Shown here in pieces: positions 10,260 through 22,100 of a stretch of 64,000 bases of DNA. Source of the DNA: Pseudogymnoascus destructans (Eukaryota > Ascomycota > Leotiomycetes > Thelebolales > Thelebolaceae); NCBI RefSeq assembly GCF_001641265.1, contig NW_020167520.1, positions 1,922,001-1,986,000 on the forward strand. The letters are read 5' to 3'. The notes under the pieces are model-generated. The model did no database searches. It saw only the letters and a list, made by a program, of their open reading frames with translations, and was not told the origin of the DNA. The first letter of the stretch is position 1. Each line of letters begins with the position of its first letter. A program made the position numbers and the translations under genes.

Positions 10260-11799
10260 ATTGGGGGAAGGAGAAGGGAGCGAAGCAGCGGCAGGGCAGG
10301 CAGTCAAGTCAGGGCCCGGAAAAGTGAGAAAGAACGCGTCCGTGGGTGGTGCGGAGTGGGGACGCGGGTGGCTTGTGGCTGGTGCGCAGGAGCTAATGCA
10401 GCTCCAAGTTGCTGTGGCTGGTGGGGAGGTTGCTGTGGCTGGTTTTGGGGGGGGGGGGTAGGGGGTATATGTTTGTATTTGGGTTTGACGTTCAGTTCAG
10501 TGCAGTAATCGTACTGGCTGACTGGGGCTGGCAAGATGATTTTGCTCAATCGGCGGTGCCCTCAGCGTCTCGACATGCCAATTGAGCCCGTCGCGGTCGT
10601 GCCAGGTCTCAAAGTGTCGTCGCGGTCGTGTCGGTGCGCGCCGACGTCGACAAGAATAAAAAGCGGCAGTCACGTGATTGGCTTTCGTATTGGTATTGGT
10701 TGTGGCTGGATTTTTGGGGATTTGGAGCCGGGAGGGTGCTGCATTATTATATGCTAAGGACCATCGACCGCGAACCCCGCGCTTTAGGCTACTTTGAGTT
10801 AAACGCCGATTCAACTGTTGCACGAAACGTCACCATCTTATTTCTACAAGGGGGGGAACTAATTTCATAAGTTGCCCATTCATCGTCTGTCAACAATCAT
10901 CTATATATCCCTACAATGGCGTCATCATCAACATCGTTGTTAAATTGCCTTGATGATCCCATCGAACCCATCCCATTCTGTGTTTCGCATTCCATGTCTC
11001 ATCCTGGTCCCGTTGAGTGATGATGACAAAGAGCCTGCCAGAGACCACCTAGAGTCCGAAGCCCGACCTTGCGTTTGCGGTTTCTGCTCTACATCGTGGT
11101 CGCGTGAAGGAGTAACTTGATCTAATCTGACAACACTTCTGCCCCTATCGAGAATATTGAAAATATTCCGGGGTCTTTTCATACTCTTCGTTTGTTGTTG
11201 ATGTCGGCTTTATGGGCTCGGCGCGATCAAAGCGTGAGGCCCCCTTTGTCAAAAACACCTCAGATTTCTGCCTTGAGCACAACCGCGGATACCAAAAAGG
11301 ATGGCCGTTTAAGACAACATCCACACGTATTTCCCGTCCCAAATGCAGTAAATCAGGTTGACAGCTTGTTTGCTTTATCAATATCTCATCGTTTGGCAGG
11401 CAAAACATGCCAATGTTCTACGTCTTCGCCGTTACACATGCGAGTCTGTTATGGAAGCACCCATACTTTTCTATTCTCCCCTAATTCGACACCATTAACG
11501 TTAAAACCGAACACTCTCAGCCAGAGGAATAAAGAAAGGTGTGCTATCTACTAGGCATCTATATGAAGATGGATTCCCATTTCCACGAGAACCACGATTA
11601 TGTTCCTTAGATATTAAAAGAGCCATCCTCGGAGAGCATTTCCAGCTATCCTGAGCATATTCCTTCAAGTCATCCTCCCTCCCAATCGGCCTAGCACCAG
11701 TAATACGCCACCGAAGACCTCAAGACACAGGGTCGCCTGGAAGCTAGCAGAACCCAGCTCCTGCCCGCGGTATTATCTACCCCGCGGGCAGGATAACCC
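10260..11799. other. Long intergenic region, NC2-alpha promoter side
   Basis: About 1.5 kb without a supportable gene. It contains a G12 run near 10447-10458, GC-rich sequence that is probably the NC2-alpha promoter and leader, and a CACGTGATTGG element at about 10671 (CACGTG next to a reverse CCAAT). Several 70-120-codon open frames (for example 11192-11554) lack ATG context, domain content or splice structure. Confidence 0.5.
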
Positions 11800-12407
11800 T
11801 CATGCTTTTCGGCCTTTGTCTAGATATCCCACGTTCTCTCTGGTCAGGGGCTCGCCGTACCATGGCCTTTCTTCGTAGCCGGTAGTGAGTCTACCTTTGG
11901 GGGCTGTGCCCCGAAGTCTTCTGCTGCCTCCTTGCTTCTGTCCGGCTTGAGGTTCTTGGATCGTGCGAGACGTCTTCTGGGTAGGCGTGGGTTTGAGGCC
12001 AAGCACTGAAACCAGGACGCTTGAGATGGAGTAAACAACGCCTCCAGCCAGGAGCCCGACTATAGAAGCAACGCCGAAGTACATGTAAAATATCTGTGAA
12101 CGAGTTAGAAATGGCTCACTTCTAGATTACTCCGCAGATACAGCAGCAGTATAGTACCAGTACATACCTCGAGATTGCCAAATAGGGACAGGGGAATCAA
12201 AAGCACGTGAGTGATATAGCTGGCGAGGTGGATAAGAGGCGCGGCTATCACGAGCACGGTGTTCAGGATGCCAGTGGCGATTTTAACGACAGGAAGGGTG
12301 CTGTAGTGGAAGATGGACGCTGATACGGTCTTCCATGTCGTCGGCGGTGGGATGCCGGCGATGCGGTCTAATGCCTCCATTGAGCTCCGAGATAGGTGTG
12401 ATGTCAT
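11800..12407 (-). CDS. Small multi-pass membrane protein, function unknown
   Basis: Exons 12407-12168 and 12093-11800 (177 aa). The phase-0 intron 12167-12094 has GTATGT, CTAAC and CACAG signals. Residues 38-108 form two or three closely spaced hydrophobic segments (around LPVVKIATGILNTVLVIAAP, HVLLIPLSLFG and FGVASIVGLLAGGVVYSIS). A basic, soluble tail rich in Lys, Arg and Gly follows, ending in YGEPLTRENVGYLDKGRKA. No signal peptide is evident. A short membrane hairpin plus a basic tail resembles small ER/lipid-droplet proteins such as yeast Osw5/Ldo16, but I see no motif proving that. The clean intron and continuous hydrophobic pattern across it argue that the gene is real. Confidence 0.6.
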
Positions 12408-13206
12408 ATATGTAATTGGGCCTATGCGATGTGCATCACTTCCGCGGCGCAGAGACAGAACAGTCCGTTCTGTTGCGGATATGTGATTGTTGTAGAGGGA
12501 TGGAGATGACCAGGATATGTAGGCTTCCAAACACGTGAATTGTGAGATGTGAGTTGTGATGCTGCCCCCCCAAAGTCCAAAGTCCAAAGTCCAAAGTCCA
12601 AAGTCCAAAGTCCACCGCGTATACCACGTACTTTGTTGATGGCGAGAGTGCCGCGATCACCGTCAATCACTGGGCCGGGAACCACAATAGCAGTTCATTT
12701 ATACCTGTAATCCTGTCCAACGTCTGCGTGCCAACAAGTACTTCCGATCCACACAGTGGGGGAAGAATAGTAGCCGGGCGCTAAAGAGGATAGCCTGGCG
12801 CACTGTATATATCCAACCTCTCCTCTCCAACCTCCGATACCGTTTTGAAAATCACCAACCTGTTCGCATTCGCCCATATCGCTCACGTCGCTGTACTCAT
12901 CTTTTGAACAACCGTCCATCCCAATTGCTTCAGATTTGTACAGTACTGTAGAGCAGCCCCAGACCAGCGAGAAAGAAACTACGCCCCCGGGGAAACAGCT
13001 CACGGCTCACAGCTGACGGAGCTGTTGCATTGCACTGCTACTCCCAGGCTTCACCAGCAAATTCCACAATACAGCATCCAAAAAGTCACGACCACCCAGA
13101 GCCTTCTAGAATGACCGTAACTAGAGGGTGAAAAGAAAAAAAAAAATATATATATATATAACATCATTATACCGCCATCGTTTATATTATTATACCAGCC
13201 TGAATC
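12408..13206. other. Intergenic region with a 7-bp minisatellite
   Basis: The gap holds a perfect 6-copy CAAAGTC array at 12571-12612. Near 13137-13160 a poly-A/TA stretch precedes the AMPK-beta start by about 50 bp and may act as its core promoter. Nothing coding is visible. Confidence 0.5.
12571..12614. repeat. (CAAAGTC)6 tandem array
   Basis: Six exact head-to-tail copies of a 7-mer lie about 165 bp upstream of the small membrane protein's start codon. The array is translatable in some frames, which creates spurious DFGLWT-type repeat peptides. Confidence 0.95.
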
Positions 13207-14739
13207 ATGGGTAATAACCCGTCGGCCCCTCCGAAGTCGAGCAGCGCATCGCCTGCCCACGGCCAGTCCGTAGGATCAGCCTCGGATCGCCGTCGCGAGC
13301 CAAAACTAAGAGACACGATACAATCACAAAGAGGCGCCGCACCGCCTGAATCTTCCCAGGTACAGGCACGTGGCACAACGGTCCCTCATCGGACTCGCAA
13401 CGCCCAATCCCAACATGCGCAATTCCACAACAACGGCCAGTACTCGCACTCGCCATCGCCAAAGGAGAATTCCATCCCTTCTTCTACTTCTGCCTCGCAA
13501 CCTCTACCCCAACAAACCCCTCCAAGCAAGCCGCCGCTCACGCTCTATGACGAACCAAGTAAACCCGTCGCTGTCCCGCAACCTGTGAATGCGGCCGTGC
13601 CAGCCACGCCGAGTGAGAAGTCGCCCTACTCAGCTTCGCAGAGCGATCAGTCTGGGCTCGCCACCGACATCATGTCCTACCATCTTACCAGACCGCCACG
13701 TCTACCGCTGCCCATCGAGGAAGAAGTCCACACACCAGGGTCACCCATACTTGGCCCTGCGAGTTCACAAGGTCCGGTGTCTCTCCACGGCAGTGAGGGC
13801 CTCGCGCGCCCGCTATCTGCTCTGAGCAATACAACCGAAGATGATGAAGGAGACGAACTGCCCATTGACAGGACGAAGCCAGTTGTCCCTACTGAATTTC
13901 ACTGGTTCGGACCCGCAGAGAAGGTATACGTTACGGGGACAATTTTCCAGTGGAGCCGAAAGTCAAAGCTGTATCCGATGTGAGTCCGAGTTCATGCATA
14001 GCCGATTATAGCCCTTATCGGCGCATTCTATTTAATAAGCAAACCCGACTGACGTTACTCAGACCTGGAAAGAAGGATGCCTTTTCGGCCATTATCCATG
14101 TTCGGCCTGGCACTCACCATATCCGCTTCATCGTCGATGGGAATATGCTGATATCCTCAAATCTTCCGACGACTGTTGATTTCGGCAATAATCTCGTTAA
14201 TTATATCGAGGTCAGCGCCGATGATCTTCCCAAGGACTCACAGGCACAAGGACAAGCACAGCAATCGAAATCGCAAGAAGGCCGTCAACCGCGGGAAGAA
14301 GCGAAGCCTGCAGAGCAGGGGGCTGATGCGAAACAACCGCGAACGAAGCCTGTCCCTCCCCAAGAACACTACACATCTACCGTACCCCAATACCTACTTG
14401 ATCTCGACAAGGCCGAGGACTCTCCTGCGTATCAGTATGCAGCCAGCGCTATTGTCAAACTGCCTACCCCGCCGAGTCTTCCGGGCTTCCTTGGGAAACC
14501 AATTTTGAACGCCCAGACGCCAGTGAAGGATGACAATAGTGTGCTGAATATGCCCAATCACACGGTGTTGAATCATCTGGCGACGAGCAGCATCAAGGGC
14601 AATGTGCTCGCTGTGTCTGCTACCACGAGATATAAGCGCAAGGTAAGGTTCTTTGTCCCCGATGTCTAACACCGTATTAACATTGATTTAGTATGTGACG
14701 ACTATAATGTACAAACCAACATCGGATGATACCACGTGA
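13207..14739 (+). CDS. SNF1/AMPK complex beta subunit (Gal83/Sip2 type)
   Basis: Three exons, 13207-13979, 14063-14642 and 14692-14739 (466 aa). The protein begins MGNNPS, a good N-myristoylation signal. About 225 disordered Ser/Pro-rich residues precede a CBM48 glycogen-binding domain (VPTEFHWFGPAEKVYVTGTI ... HHIRFIVDGNM ... VDFGNNLVNYIEV). The C-terminal association domain follows (QYLLDLD ... LPTPPSLPGFLGKPILN ... NHTVLNHLATSSIKGNVL). The last 15 residues, YVTTIMYKPTSDDTT, come from a 48-nt exon; without it the family's conserved YVTTIMYKP ending is lost. The beta subunit scaffolds the kinase and gamma subunits and helps set localisation for glucose derepression. Confidence 0.95.
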
Positions 14740-14926
14740 ACATATTAAAGCTATTCATATAGTAAAATCAACGAGCTATAGATGGCATATGTTCTCCATG
14801 CCGAACAGATGCGGTTGCAATGTTCTGCTTTAGCTATCAGCTAAGGAGTCAGCGAAGGTCGAGACACGGCTAATAGATAGCACTGGCCTTTCTTAAAATA
14901 GACCAAGTTACGCCAGTCCAGTGGAT

Positions 14927-15979
14927 TCAATCTCTCCATTTAACAAAAACCTCATCTGTCCTAAACCGCTGCGTACACGTGCTCTCCTCCAGCGGAGTAG
15001 TGAACCCCGTCTCGTACGCCAGGAGACCAGCATGGGAAATCATAATGCCATTATCAATGCAAAACCTCTCATCAGTCGCAAACACACTCCCCCCCCTATC
15101 CCTCGCCATCAACCCCATCATCTCCTGCAGTCTCTCATTACACCCCACCCCCCCCACAATCAACACCTGACTACTCCCCACATGCGCCATCGCCCTCTCC
15201 GTAATCTCCACCAACATCGCATACACCGTTTCCTGCAGACTAAAGCACAAATCCGCCGTCGTAATAGCCTTCCCCGTAGCCTCATCCCTCGTGTCCGGAT
15301 TCACCACCAGATTCGCGGCTAGAATATCGATACTGGCTAAGATCCCGGAAAACGAGCAGTCCATCCCCTTAACCGCGTACGGCAGGTCCACCAACACGCT
15401 CCCCTTCTTCGCGAGCTGCTCGATGTTATACCCCGGCGCAGGGTCGTTGCTGATCTCCAGCGTTCGCGCGAATCGGTCGAGACAGTTGCCGACAGCGATA
15501 TCGAGCGCTTCACCGAAAATCCGATATCGCTGCTCCGCATACGCGATGACCTGCGTGTTCCCCCCACTCACATACAACACGACCGGATTCTGCGCCCCCG
15601 TAATCTCGCGCCCCATCTCGATATGCCCCACGCAATGGTTGACGCCGACTATGGGCTTATTCCAGAGGAGTGCGAGCATGCGCGCAGCGATCGCGACGGA
15701 TTGCAGGGGCGCGCCCATGCCGGGGCCTTTGGTGTAGCAGATGCAGTCGATGTCGGCGGGCTTGAGGCCCGATTCGGCGAGGGCGCGTTTTACGAGCGAG
15801 ACGACGTGGGAGCGGTGGTGGAGGGCGGTGTCTTTGGGGAGGAAGCCCGTGCCGGGGGGGGAGACGTAGGTGTGCCGGAGGTTGGAGAGGATCTGGGCGG
15901 GGGTGGTGGGGGAGGGGTGCGAGATGATGCCCACGCCGAGTTTGTTGGCGCTACCTTCGAGCCCGATTGCGTAGCCCAT
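14927..15979 (-). CDS. KAE1: KEOPS/EKC subunit Kae1, tRNA threonylcarbamoyl transferase
   Basis: Single exon, 350 aa, the usual length for eukaryotic Kae1/OSGEP. Signatures in order: AIGLEGSANKLGVGI at the N-terminus, the metal-binding histidines in VNHCVGHIEMGR, the ASKHA nucleotide-binding loop LYVSGGNTQVIAY, and DRFARTLEI...PAPGYNIE. Kae1 transfers the threonylcarbamoyl group to A37 of ANN-decoding tRNAs in the cytosol and nucleus. The start is 405 bp from the divergent SET-domain gene. The coding strand is C-rich in its first third and G-rich afterwards. Confidence 0.96.
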   Translation of the reverse strand: MGYAIGLEGSANKLGVGIISHPSPTTPAQILSNLRHTYVSPPGTGFLPKDTALHHRSHVVSLVKRALAESGLKPADIDCICYTKGPGMGAPLQSVAIAARMLALLWNKPIVGVNHCVGHIEMGREITGAQNPVVLYVSGGNTQVIAYAEQRYRIFGEALDIAVGNCLDRFARTLEISNDPAPGYNIEQLAKKGSVLVDLPYAVKGMDCSFSGILASIDILAANLVVNPDTRDEATGKAITTADLCFSLQETVYAMLVEITERAMAHVGSSQVLIVGGVGCNERLQEMMGLMARDRGGSVFATDERFCIDNGIMISHAGLLAYETGFTTPLEESTCTQRFRTDEVFVKWRD

Positions 15980-16384
15980 GGTTGTGGATGCCCCGAGTCG
16001 GCGGGGGGAGGTGGGTTGTTTGGCAGGCGGTGAGAAGTTGGGGTGGTGGATGTTTGGAGTGGTTATGTTTTACTTGGATCTTTATTTTGAGGCGTGATAT
16101 GGGAGTCGCCGCAGTAACTTATGTCCAAGTGCCTTATTTAATCGATAAGATAAGCGTGTAGGTCCTACGGCGGCGGGGTCAAAAAGCTAGCCTTTTTTTA
16201 GTGCCTGAGGCTTGCATTTCGGGGAATGCATCCCGCCGGATGATGGGTTCGCCGCTAAGTGGCACTAAGCCCCGGCCACAACAATATCTGTGTATAGCTT
16301 TGCCTATAATCCTCTGCTTCCGCTCTTTTTTCCTTCTTCAGAGATTTGCTGTTACCAGTGCCAACGAGGCTCCCATCTTCCAAA
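15980..16384. promoter_or_regulatory. Divergent promoter KAE1 / RKM4-like
   Basis: 405 bp between divergent start codons. The KAE1 side is G-rich on the plus strand. The RKM4-like side carries pyrimidine-rich leader sequence (16310-16345). No TATA box stands out. Confidence 0.5.
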
Positions 16385-17949
16385 ATGGATGATCAGTTCG
16401 ATTCGAAAACGGAAGCCTTTGTGAAATGGTTAAACCATGTCGGCGTCCGGATCAGCGCAAAGGCTGAGCTTACTTGTTTGAGAGCGGATGGTCGAGGGAG
16501 AGCATTGGGTATGTGGCTTCTTTGACGATGTTTCCCAACACGCTGCGATTATTGCATGCAATATGATAAAAATCTCGCTACGGGACATTATCATATTGGT
16601 TTTCTTGTTAAGAATTCTGGCTAACAATTTTCTCAGTCGCCAAGGGCGATTTTGCAGAAGACGAGTTGATCTTCAGCGTCCCTCGAACGAGCACCTTGAG
16701 TGTGAAAGCGGCATTACCGGAAATGCTATCGGGAAGACAGGATATTTCGCCGGAAGATATTGAATCTATGCCTGGTTGGGCGGTCAGTCGAATTTTATGT
16801 GTTCTCTGCTTAGAAGCATTGTGCTAACATTAACAGGCTCTGACCGCTGTCATCATCTCAGAGGGATTACGCCCCGAATCAAAATGGGCACCATATTTCA
16901 ATGTCCTCCCAACTAAACTCGACAGCCTCGTCTTTTGGAGCCCCGAAGAGCTCGCCGAACTTCAAGCAAGTGCCGTTTTGAAGAAGGTTGGCAAAGACAA
17001 AGCCGAGGAAATTTTTCACCAGAGTATTTCGAAGGTGACACCTGAAGGCACCGACGTCGACATCTTTCACCGGGTTGCTTCGACTATAATGGCATATGCC
17101 TTTGACATCCCTGATATTGAGCAGGAAGATGAGGAGGGTGCAAATGAAGACGACCTTGTCGATGATGATGAACAAAAGACGTCCCTCGCTATGATCCCTT
17201 TGGCCGATATGCTGAATGCCGATGCCGACAACAATGCGCGTCTGCATTACGACGGAGAAGAGCTGGAGATGAGAACTATAAACCCCATCAAGACTGGGGA
17301 AGAGATTTTGAACGATTATGGTCAACTGCCTCGTTCTGATCTCCTGCGCAGATACGGTTATGTGACGGACAAGTACGCTACTTTCGATGTCGCAGAGATT
17401 TCAACGTCTACCATCACCGACCATATTTATCAAGATCTTGCAGGCGAGCTGAAGGTGTATCTTCGCGCTGGTGAAATAGAGGCGCGGCTAGAACTCGCCA
17501 GGCGCGAAGACGTCTACGAGGATGCACACGATGTCGGCCACGCCACTGAAGAATGGCCATGCATATCTGATGAGCTTGTGGCCCTCGTTTATCTGCTTCT
17601 TGTCGGCGAAGAGACTCTTGCTGCAATCCAGTCTTCAAAGATGAGTTTTCCTTCTCGATCAAAGATGGAGACAGAATTGGTCGGCAAGGCGTTGCAACGT
17701 ATCCTAGAGCGACGGGAACGAGAATACGCCACTACAGTCGTTGAAGATGAGAATCTGCTCCAATCGGGCAACCATTCAAACCGAGTCAAAATGGCCATAC
17801 AAGTGCGAATGGGAGAGAAGGTAGTCCTAAGGGAGGCAAAAAAAGAGGCGGGAAATTTTCAAGGTGACAACAAGCGAATGCTCGGGAGGGAAAAGAGAGA
17901 GAGGGAAGACGATGAGCACGTTTCACAAAAGAAAAGCAGGCACAGATAA
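16385..17949 (+). CDS. RKM4: SET-domain ribosomal protein lysine methyltransferase (Rkm4/SETD6-like)
   Basis: Three exons, 16385-16508, 16637-16782 and 16837-17949 (460 aa); introns 16509-16636 and 16783-16836. The N-terminal exon starts the SET fold (FVKWLNHVGVRISAK). Continuing segments are GDFAEDELIFSVPRTSTLSV, the insert with SKWAPYFNVLP, an acidic loop near residues 190-205, then MIPLADMLNADADNNARL and EEILNDYGQLPRSDLLRRYGYV. The last two are the SET catalytic/AdoMet-binding motifs of the Rkm1-4/SETD6 group. A Rubisco-LSMT-like substrate-binding region follows. Yeast Rkm4 methylates ribosomal protein L42; that substrate is inference here. The tail is Lys/Arg/Glu-rich. Confidence 0.87.
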
Positions 17950-18215
17950 GTTAACATTATTTTTGTCACAAGCTATCTCAAAGAAGACACAGGACATCCG
18001 TCTCCTGAATCATTTCATCTTGTCGCTTCTTCCACATCTCTTATAGTTGACCGCACGCTAGAGTACATACCCTTCCTCTTGGTCAGGGAGAAGGCGATCT
18101 AAAATCAACAAAGGTTCGACGCAATGCTAGCCCAAACCAGGGCAACTCCGAAAAACAAAGGCCTATATACACAATCAAGACTACCCACAAGTCCGATACA
18201 CCTGAGAATGTCGAT

Positions 18216-20109
18216 TCAGGTTGGTTTTTGAGAGGGGAGAGAGATTGAAGGACGGTTTGCAGGATTCGACGCTGTACTGTTTGCGACAGGGCCGTTGGCG
18301 CCAGCGATTTCCGGAGGACGTCTGTTCCTGTCCGTGTATGGGATAGTAGCTCTGAACTTTAATGCATTGGTGTCGTACGGATCTACATCATACATCGGAG
18401 TGTCGTCATCGTCATCCTGGTCATACTTCCATCGGTCAGAGCGAGAATCAGTCGGACCTGCTGGAGGCGATGGTAGACCCCTTCTGTCAATCCACAGCCG
18501 CCCAAGACGACCGATACGCCTACGATACGAAGGCAGGCCATATGGCTCCTCTTCTGGTGGTGGCGAGAAGCCCCGAATCTCTCTGGGTTCCAAAGCATTC
18601 TCGCATGACTCTTCGCTTACCGATGCAGGTGGTGTCATCGGGTACTGCGTCATAGCAAGGCGGAAGCTGGAATCTGGTGGCGGAGTGCGAGCATCGGAGA
18701 GTGGTTCTCTCGTCATGTCGATATGGTTTTGGTTCCACCTCTGGTGTTGCTGTATCTTTGAATCGATCTCCATTTGAAGTAAGTTCTCCTTCTGGGCGAG
18801 CACGTCGGACAGGAGAGTGAGATCGGCCTCGATTATGCGCCCATCAGTTCTACTACTGGGAATGCGGATCTGGGTTCCAGGGGTACGTTGAAGTTGAGGT
18901 ACCTCGACGGGCTTCCTCTTCTGTGGCTGTTGGATGATGTTAGCAGTGCTTCTATTACTGGCTCGACAATGTAGGTCACATACCTTTTGGTTAATGAGGA
19001 CTTCGTCATCGACCTTGATGCCGAGTCTCTGTCTGATCTCCTTGACCTTGCCACGTTGCTCAAAGATCGAACGATCAATGACGAGAAGGTCTCGTTTGGC
19101 ATGTTCCCTTTGCAGAGACATGAGAATGAGTTGTCGTCCATCCTCCAATTCTTTACGCAGCTTGCGTAGCTTATCCGTGACTTGGATATCTCGTGCCCTC
19201 GTCTTACGGGTCTGGCGAACATCACGGCGACGGAAGCACACATATGGATCTCCGTCGTCACTGTCCTGATGAAGTTCAAATTTCAGAGTCGGCTGAAGTG
19301 GCCGATTGCTGGAGCATTGCCTCCTTGTCTTCCAATAATCATAGATATCCTTGGCAAAAGCTTGAGCTTTCTTATCAATATCCTGCTTCAGGGCAAATGC
19401 CATCATTTCAAACCCTGCCACAGTATTGTCAACTGCGGCGAATGGTGTTTGGCGATCAGCAGTGGTCTCAAAGGCTTCCATGATCTTCTCGAAGTCATCC
19501 TCAGAGCATTGGCCCGTCGGGGGCTTCTTTTGGTTGTAGGCTTTGAGGAAGACATCGTCGTCGGTGGTCATGTCATATTGACAACCAGTACATTCTTCTA
19601 CCGTTTGGGAGAAGCGAATGTAAGACGAAGACTTGGAGAATTTGAAAGCATACAGCTCATCATAGTTGATGTCCTTGGTTTCCTCTGATGGAGGTGCTGG
19701 CACTATCTTCTTTGCTTCCTCCTTGGAGCCACGCCCGAGGGCAGCGGCCAAGGCCTCTTGGAGATGGTATTCCTATGAAAGTAAGTAAAGGTATTGAAGA
19801 CATTGCCAGGCAAACTCGTGGAAAGATTGTAATATGCGCCACAACAGTTGTGGAGGAGGAAAGGCCATAATGATATTGCCCATCGTAAAAGTGAATACGA
19901 TCACGTGATAGGGGGATTACGTATACTAAAAATAGCAAACTCACATTCTCTTCCGACTTTTCGACGCCGGTCTCGACTTTATATTGATTATCGACGAGTT
20001 CCTTGTATTCGTCCGAGTCTATTTGATCCTCACGGATAACGTTGAGGGGTTGTTTGGGTGAGAGTTTCCGGGTCCGAAAGCGCAGGCCCGGCTGAGTACT
20101 TCGCGTCAT
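18216..20109 (-). CDS. EPL1: Enhancer of polycomb-like protein EPL1 (NuA4 subunit)
   Basis: Three exons, 20109-19945, 19772-18984 and 18926-18216 (554 aa); introns 19944-19773 and 18983-18927. Exon 1 gives the basic start MTRSTQPGLRFRTRKLSPKQ. The EPcA core runs on as YDELYAFKFSKSSSYIRFSQTVEECTG (split by one residue from the family pattern), then DDVFLKAYNQK, CSEDDFEKIMEAFE and the coiled region after KTRRQC. The second intron is 57 nt, a multiple of three, and stop-free, so retention would insert 19 residues. EPL1 anchors the Piccolo/NuA4 H4/H2A acetyltransferase module to nucleosomes. It is head-to-head with CNB1. Confidence 0.94.
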
Positions 20110-20764
20110 GACGGGCCAGGAGTGGCGAGACAAGAGCAGTGCCCAAACAGCGAAATTTCCTTAAGGACACCCAGGCAAAACTGGTGTCTTTAAAAAGCGC
20201 GTATCATCAGTTGATGGCTTAACGACTTTTTAGGTCCAAAAGTCGTGATGTTGTGGTTCTTTTGATGTTTTTGTCGTCGCGATCTGATGACTTGACGTTG
20301 GCGACGCTCCTGCTGCAAGTTTTTGTTTGGGTGCTTGGTTGTGAGGGTGATAGCACCAAGAGTGGTCTAGCGTCGAATTTGGCAACTAGCGGATAACAGA
20401 CAGATTGGTAGGATTAGCCGAACCCAAGATCACGATACAGAGATATGTATGTGAATGAACGTGAATTCGATGTGAATGCGCATAAAATATATCCTTTGAC
20501 TCTTTTTTGAATGATCCTGTATATTCCCCAGCAGCGCCCATTCTATTTTCTACAAAGGGACGAATAAAGGAAACTCAGCAGAAACTACCATACTCCCCAC
20601 CTTCGCGCCTCAACTCTCTTAATCAGCTAGGCAGCCCCATCATACCACCAAAGCCCCAAGCTCTCCTCCACAACGCACATTCTTCCACTGCGACACAGAC
20701 AACACGCGATTGACTAATTCGAACCTCACCCGGCAATCCACCTCGTACGAAAACATCCGCCAGG
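20110..20764. promoter_or_regulatory. Divergent promoter EPL1 / CNB1
   Basis: 655 bp. It contains a repeated AAAAGTCGTGATG/TTAGGTCC-like AT-rich stretch at 20220-20290 and a long unbroken leader before CNB1. No ORF has domain content. No clear TATA element is seen for either gene. Confidence 0.45.
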
Positions 20765-21521
20765 ATGGGCAACACCAGCAGTGCCGTCATCGAGAACATT
20801 GTGGAAGGGTCCAATTGTGCGCCCACCCCACCTTGGCCAGTCCCCCGATCGATTTCAAGGCTGACAACTGAGACTACTAGTCGACAGAGATGAGGTCGAC
20901 AGGCTTCGCAAGCGCTTCATGAAGCTGGACAAGGTTTGCAGCCGTGCACGTTGTCTTTCATATCACCAGCTTACACTCCCCTCAGGACAACTCGGGCACC
21001 ATCGAGCGCGAGGAGTTCCTCAGCCTTCCCCAGATTGCCTCGAATCCCTTAGCCACCCGGTAGGCGACGCGTATACCCACATACCATACGAACGATAGCT
21101 GACCGAGGCGCAGCCTGATTGCGATATTTGACGAGGACGGCGGCGGCGATGTCGATTTCCAAGAGTTCGTGTCGGGGCTGAGCGCATTCAGCAGCAAGGG
21201 CAACAAGGAGCAGAAGCTGCGGTTTGCGTTCAAGGTGTACGACATTGACCGTGATGGGTACATCAGCAACGGTGAGCTGTACATTGTGCTGAAGATGATG
21301 GTGGGCAGCAACTTGAAGGACCAGCAGCTGCAGCAGATTGTGGACAAGACGATCATGGAGGCGGATTTGGATCGGGATGGAAAGATCAGCTTTGAGGAGT
21401 TTGCGAAGATGGTGGAGAATACGGATGTCAGCATGAGCATGACCTTAGGTATGTCGTTCTGGGTGACTGTTTGGGGAATTCTGTCGTGGACAGTGCTAAC
21501 GGGCTTATAGACCAATTTTGA
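20765..21521 (+). CDS. CNB1: Calcineurin regulatory subunit B
   Basis: Five exons, 20765-20816, 20881-20933, 20986-21059, 21114-21448 and 21511-21521 (174 aa, exact family length). It begins MGNTSSAV, with the myristoylation glycine. The EF-hands are DKDNSGTIEREE (split by intron 2 after the first lysine), DEDGGGDVDFQE, DIDRDGYISNGE and DLDRDGKISFEE, all with calcium-ligand positions intact except the unusual GGG in the second loop. Intron 1 uses a less common GTGCGC donor. The last exon is only 11 nt and supplies the end of TLDQF-stop. The protein activates the calcineurin catalytic subunit in Ca2+/calmodulin signalling. Confidence 0.96.
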
Positions 21522-22028
21522 ACACTTTCTTCAGAAGCATAGGGATGGTTACGAAGATAATGACCTCAATATAAGTCTCATTTCACCAGTTTTTCATCAC
21601 ATGCGCAGACTGGTGCACGAAGCCAATGCATCTCGATTATACAAAGTGGCACAGTGAAGAGGAATGGCGTTTGGAAGAAAACAGTATGAGGGAGGCCTGT
21701 GTAGGTTACGTTTTTCATCCATGGTGGGAACAAGAAGCCTTGTTTCTATGCTAGAAATGGCTTCCACACTCTCAATATAACAGTTTTTCTTTGGGCTTCC
21801 ATACGAGTATGTTTTCTATGAACTCTCACAACAGTCAGAGAAAGCGTCTGATATTTCCTTCGGTCCAATATTTTTCGTCATGGGGCTCTCATTCGTTGCT
21901 CAGTCGCATTATTCAAGTACTCTATTCCTTGGACCCAGCACAGGATTATCGTAGTCTCGCCATGAGTGGTCCCAGACACATACACAGGGACGCACTATTT
22001 TGAAGCCCCAGAATTGATAAACTGACTA

Positions 22029-22100
22029 CGGCATACAAGAAAGCAAGGAGGATATCCAGCCATGCGGCATACAAGAAAGCAAGGAGGATATCCAGCCATG
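22029..22100. repeat. 36-bp perfect tandem duplication
   Basis: Two identical adjacent 36-mers beginning CGGCATACAAGAAAGC. The absence of any mismatch implies a recent duplication or ongoing copy-number change. Confidence 0.97.

Noticed and set aside
11192..11554. 120-codon plus-strand frame
   Set aside because: No ATG context, no domain, and irregular composition like the surrounding non-coding DNA.
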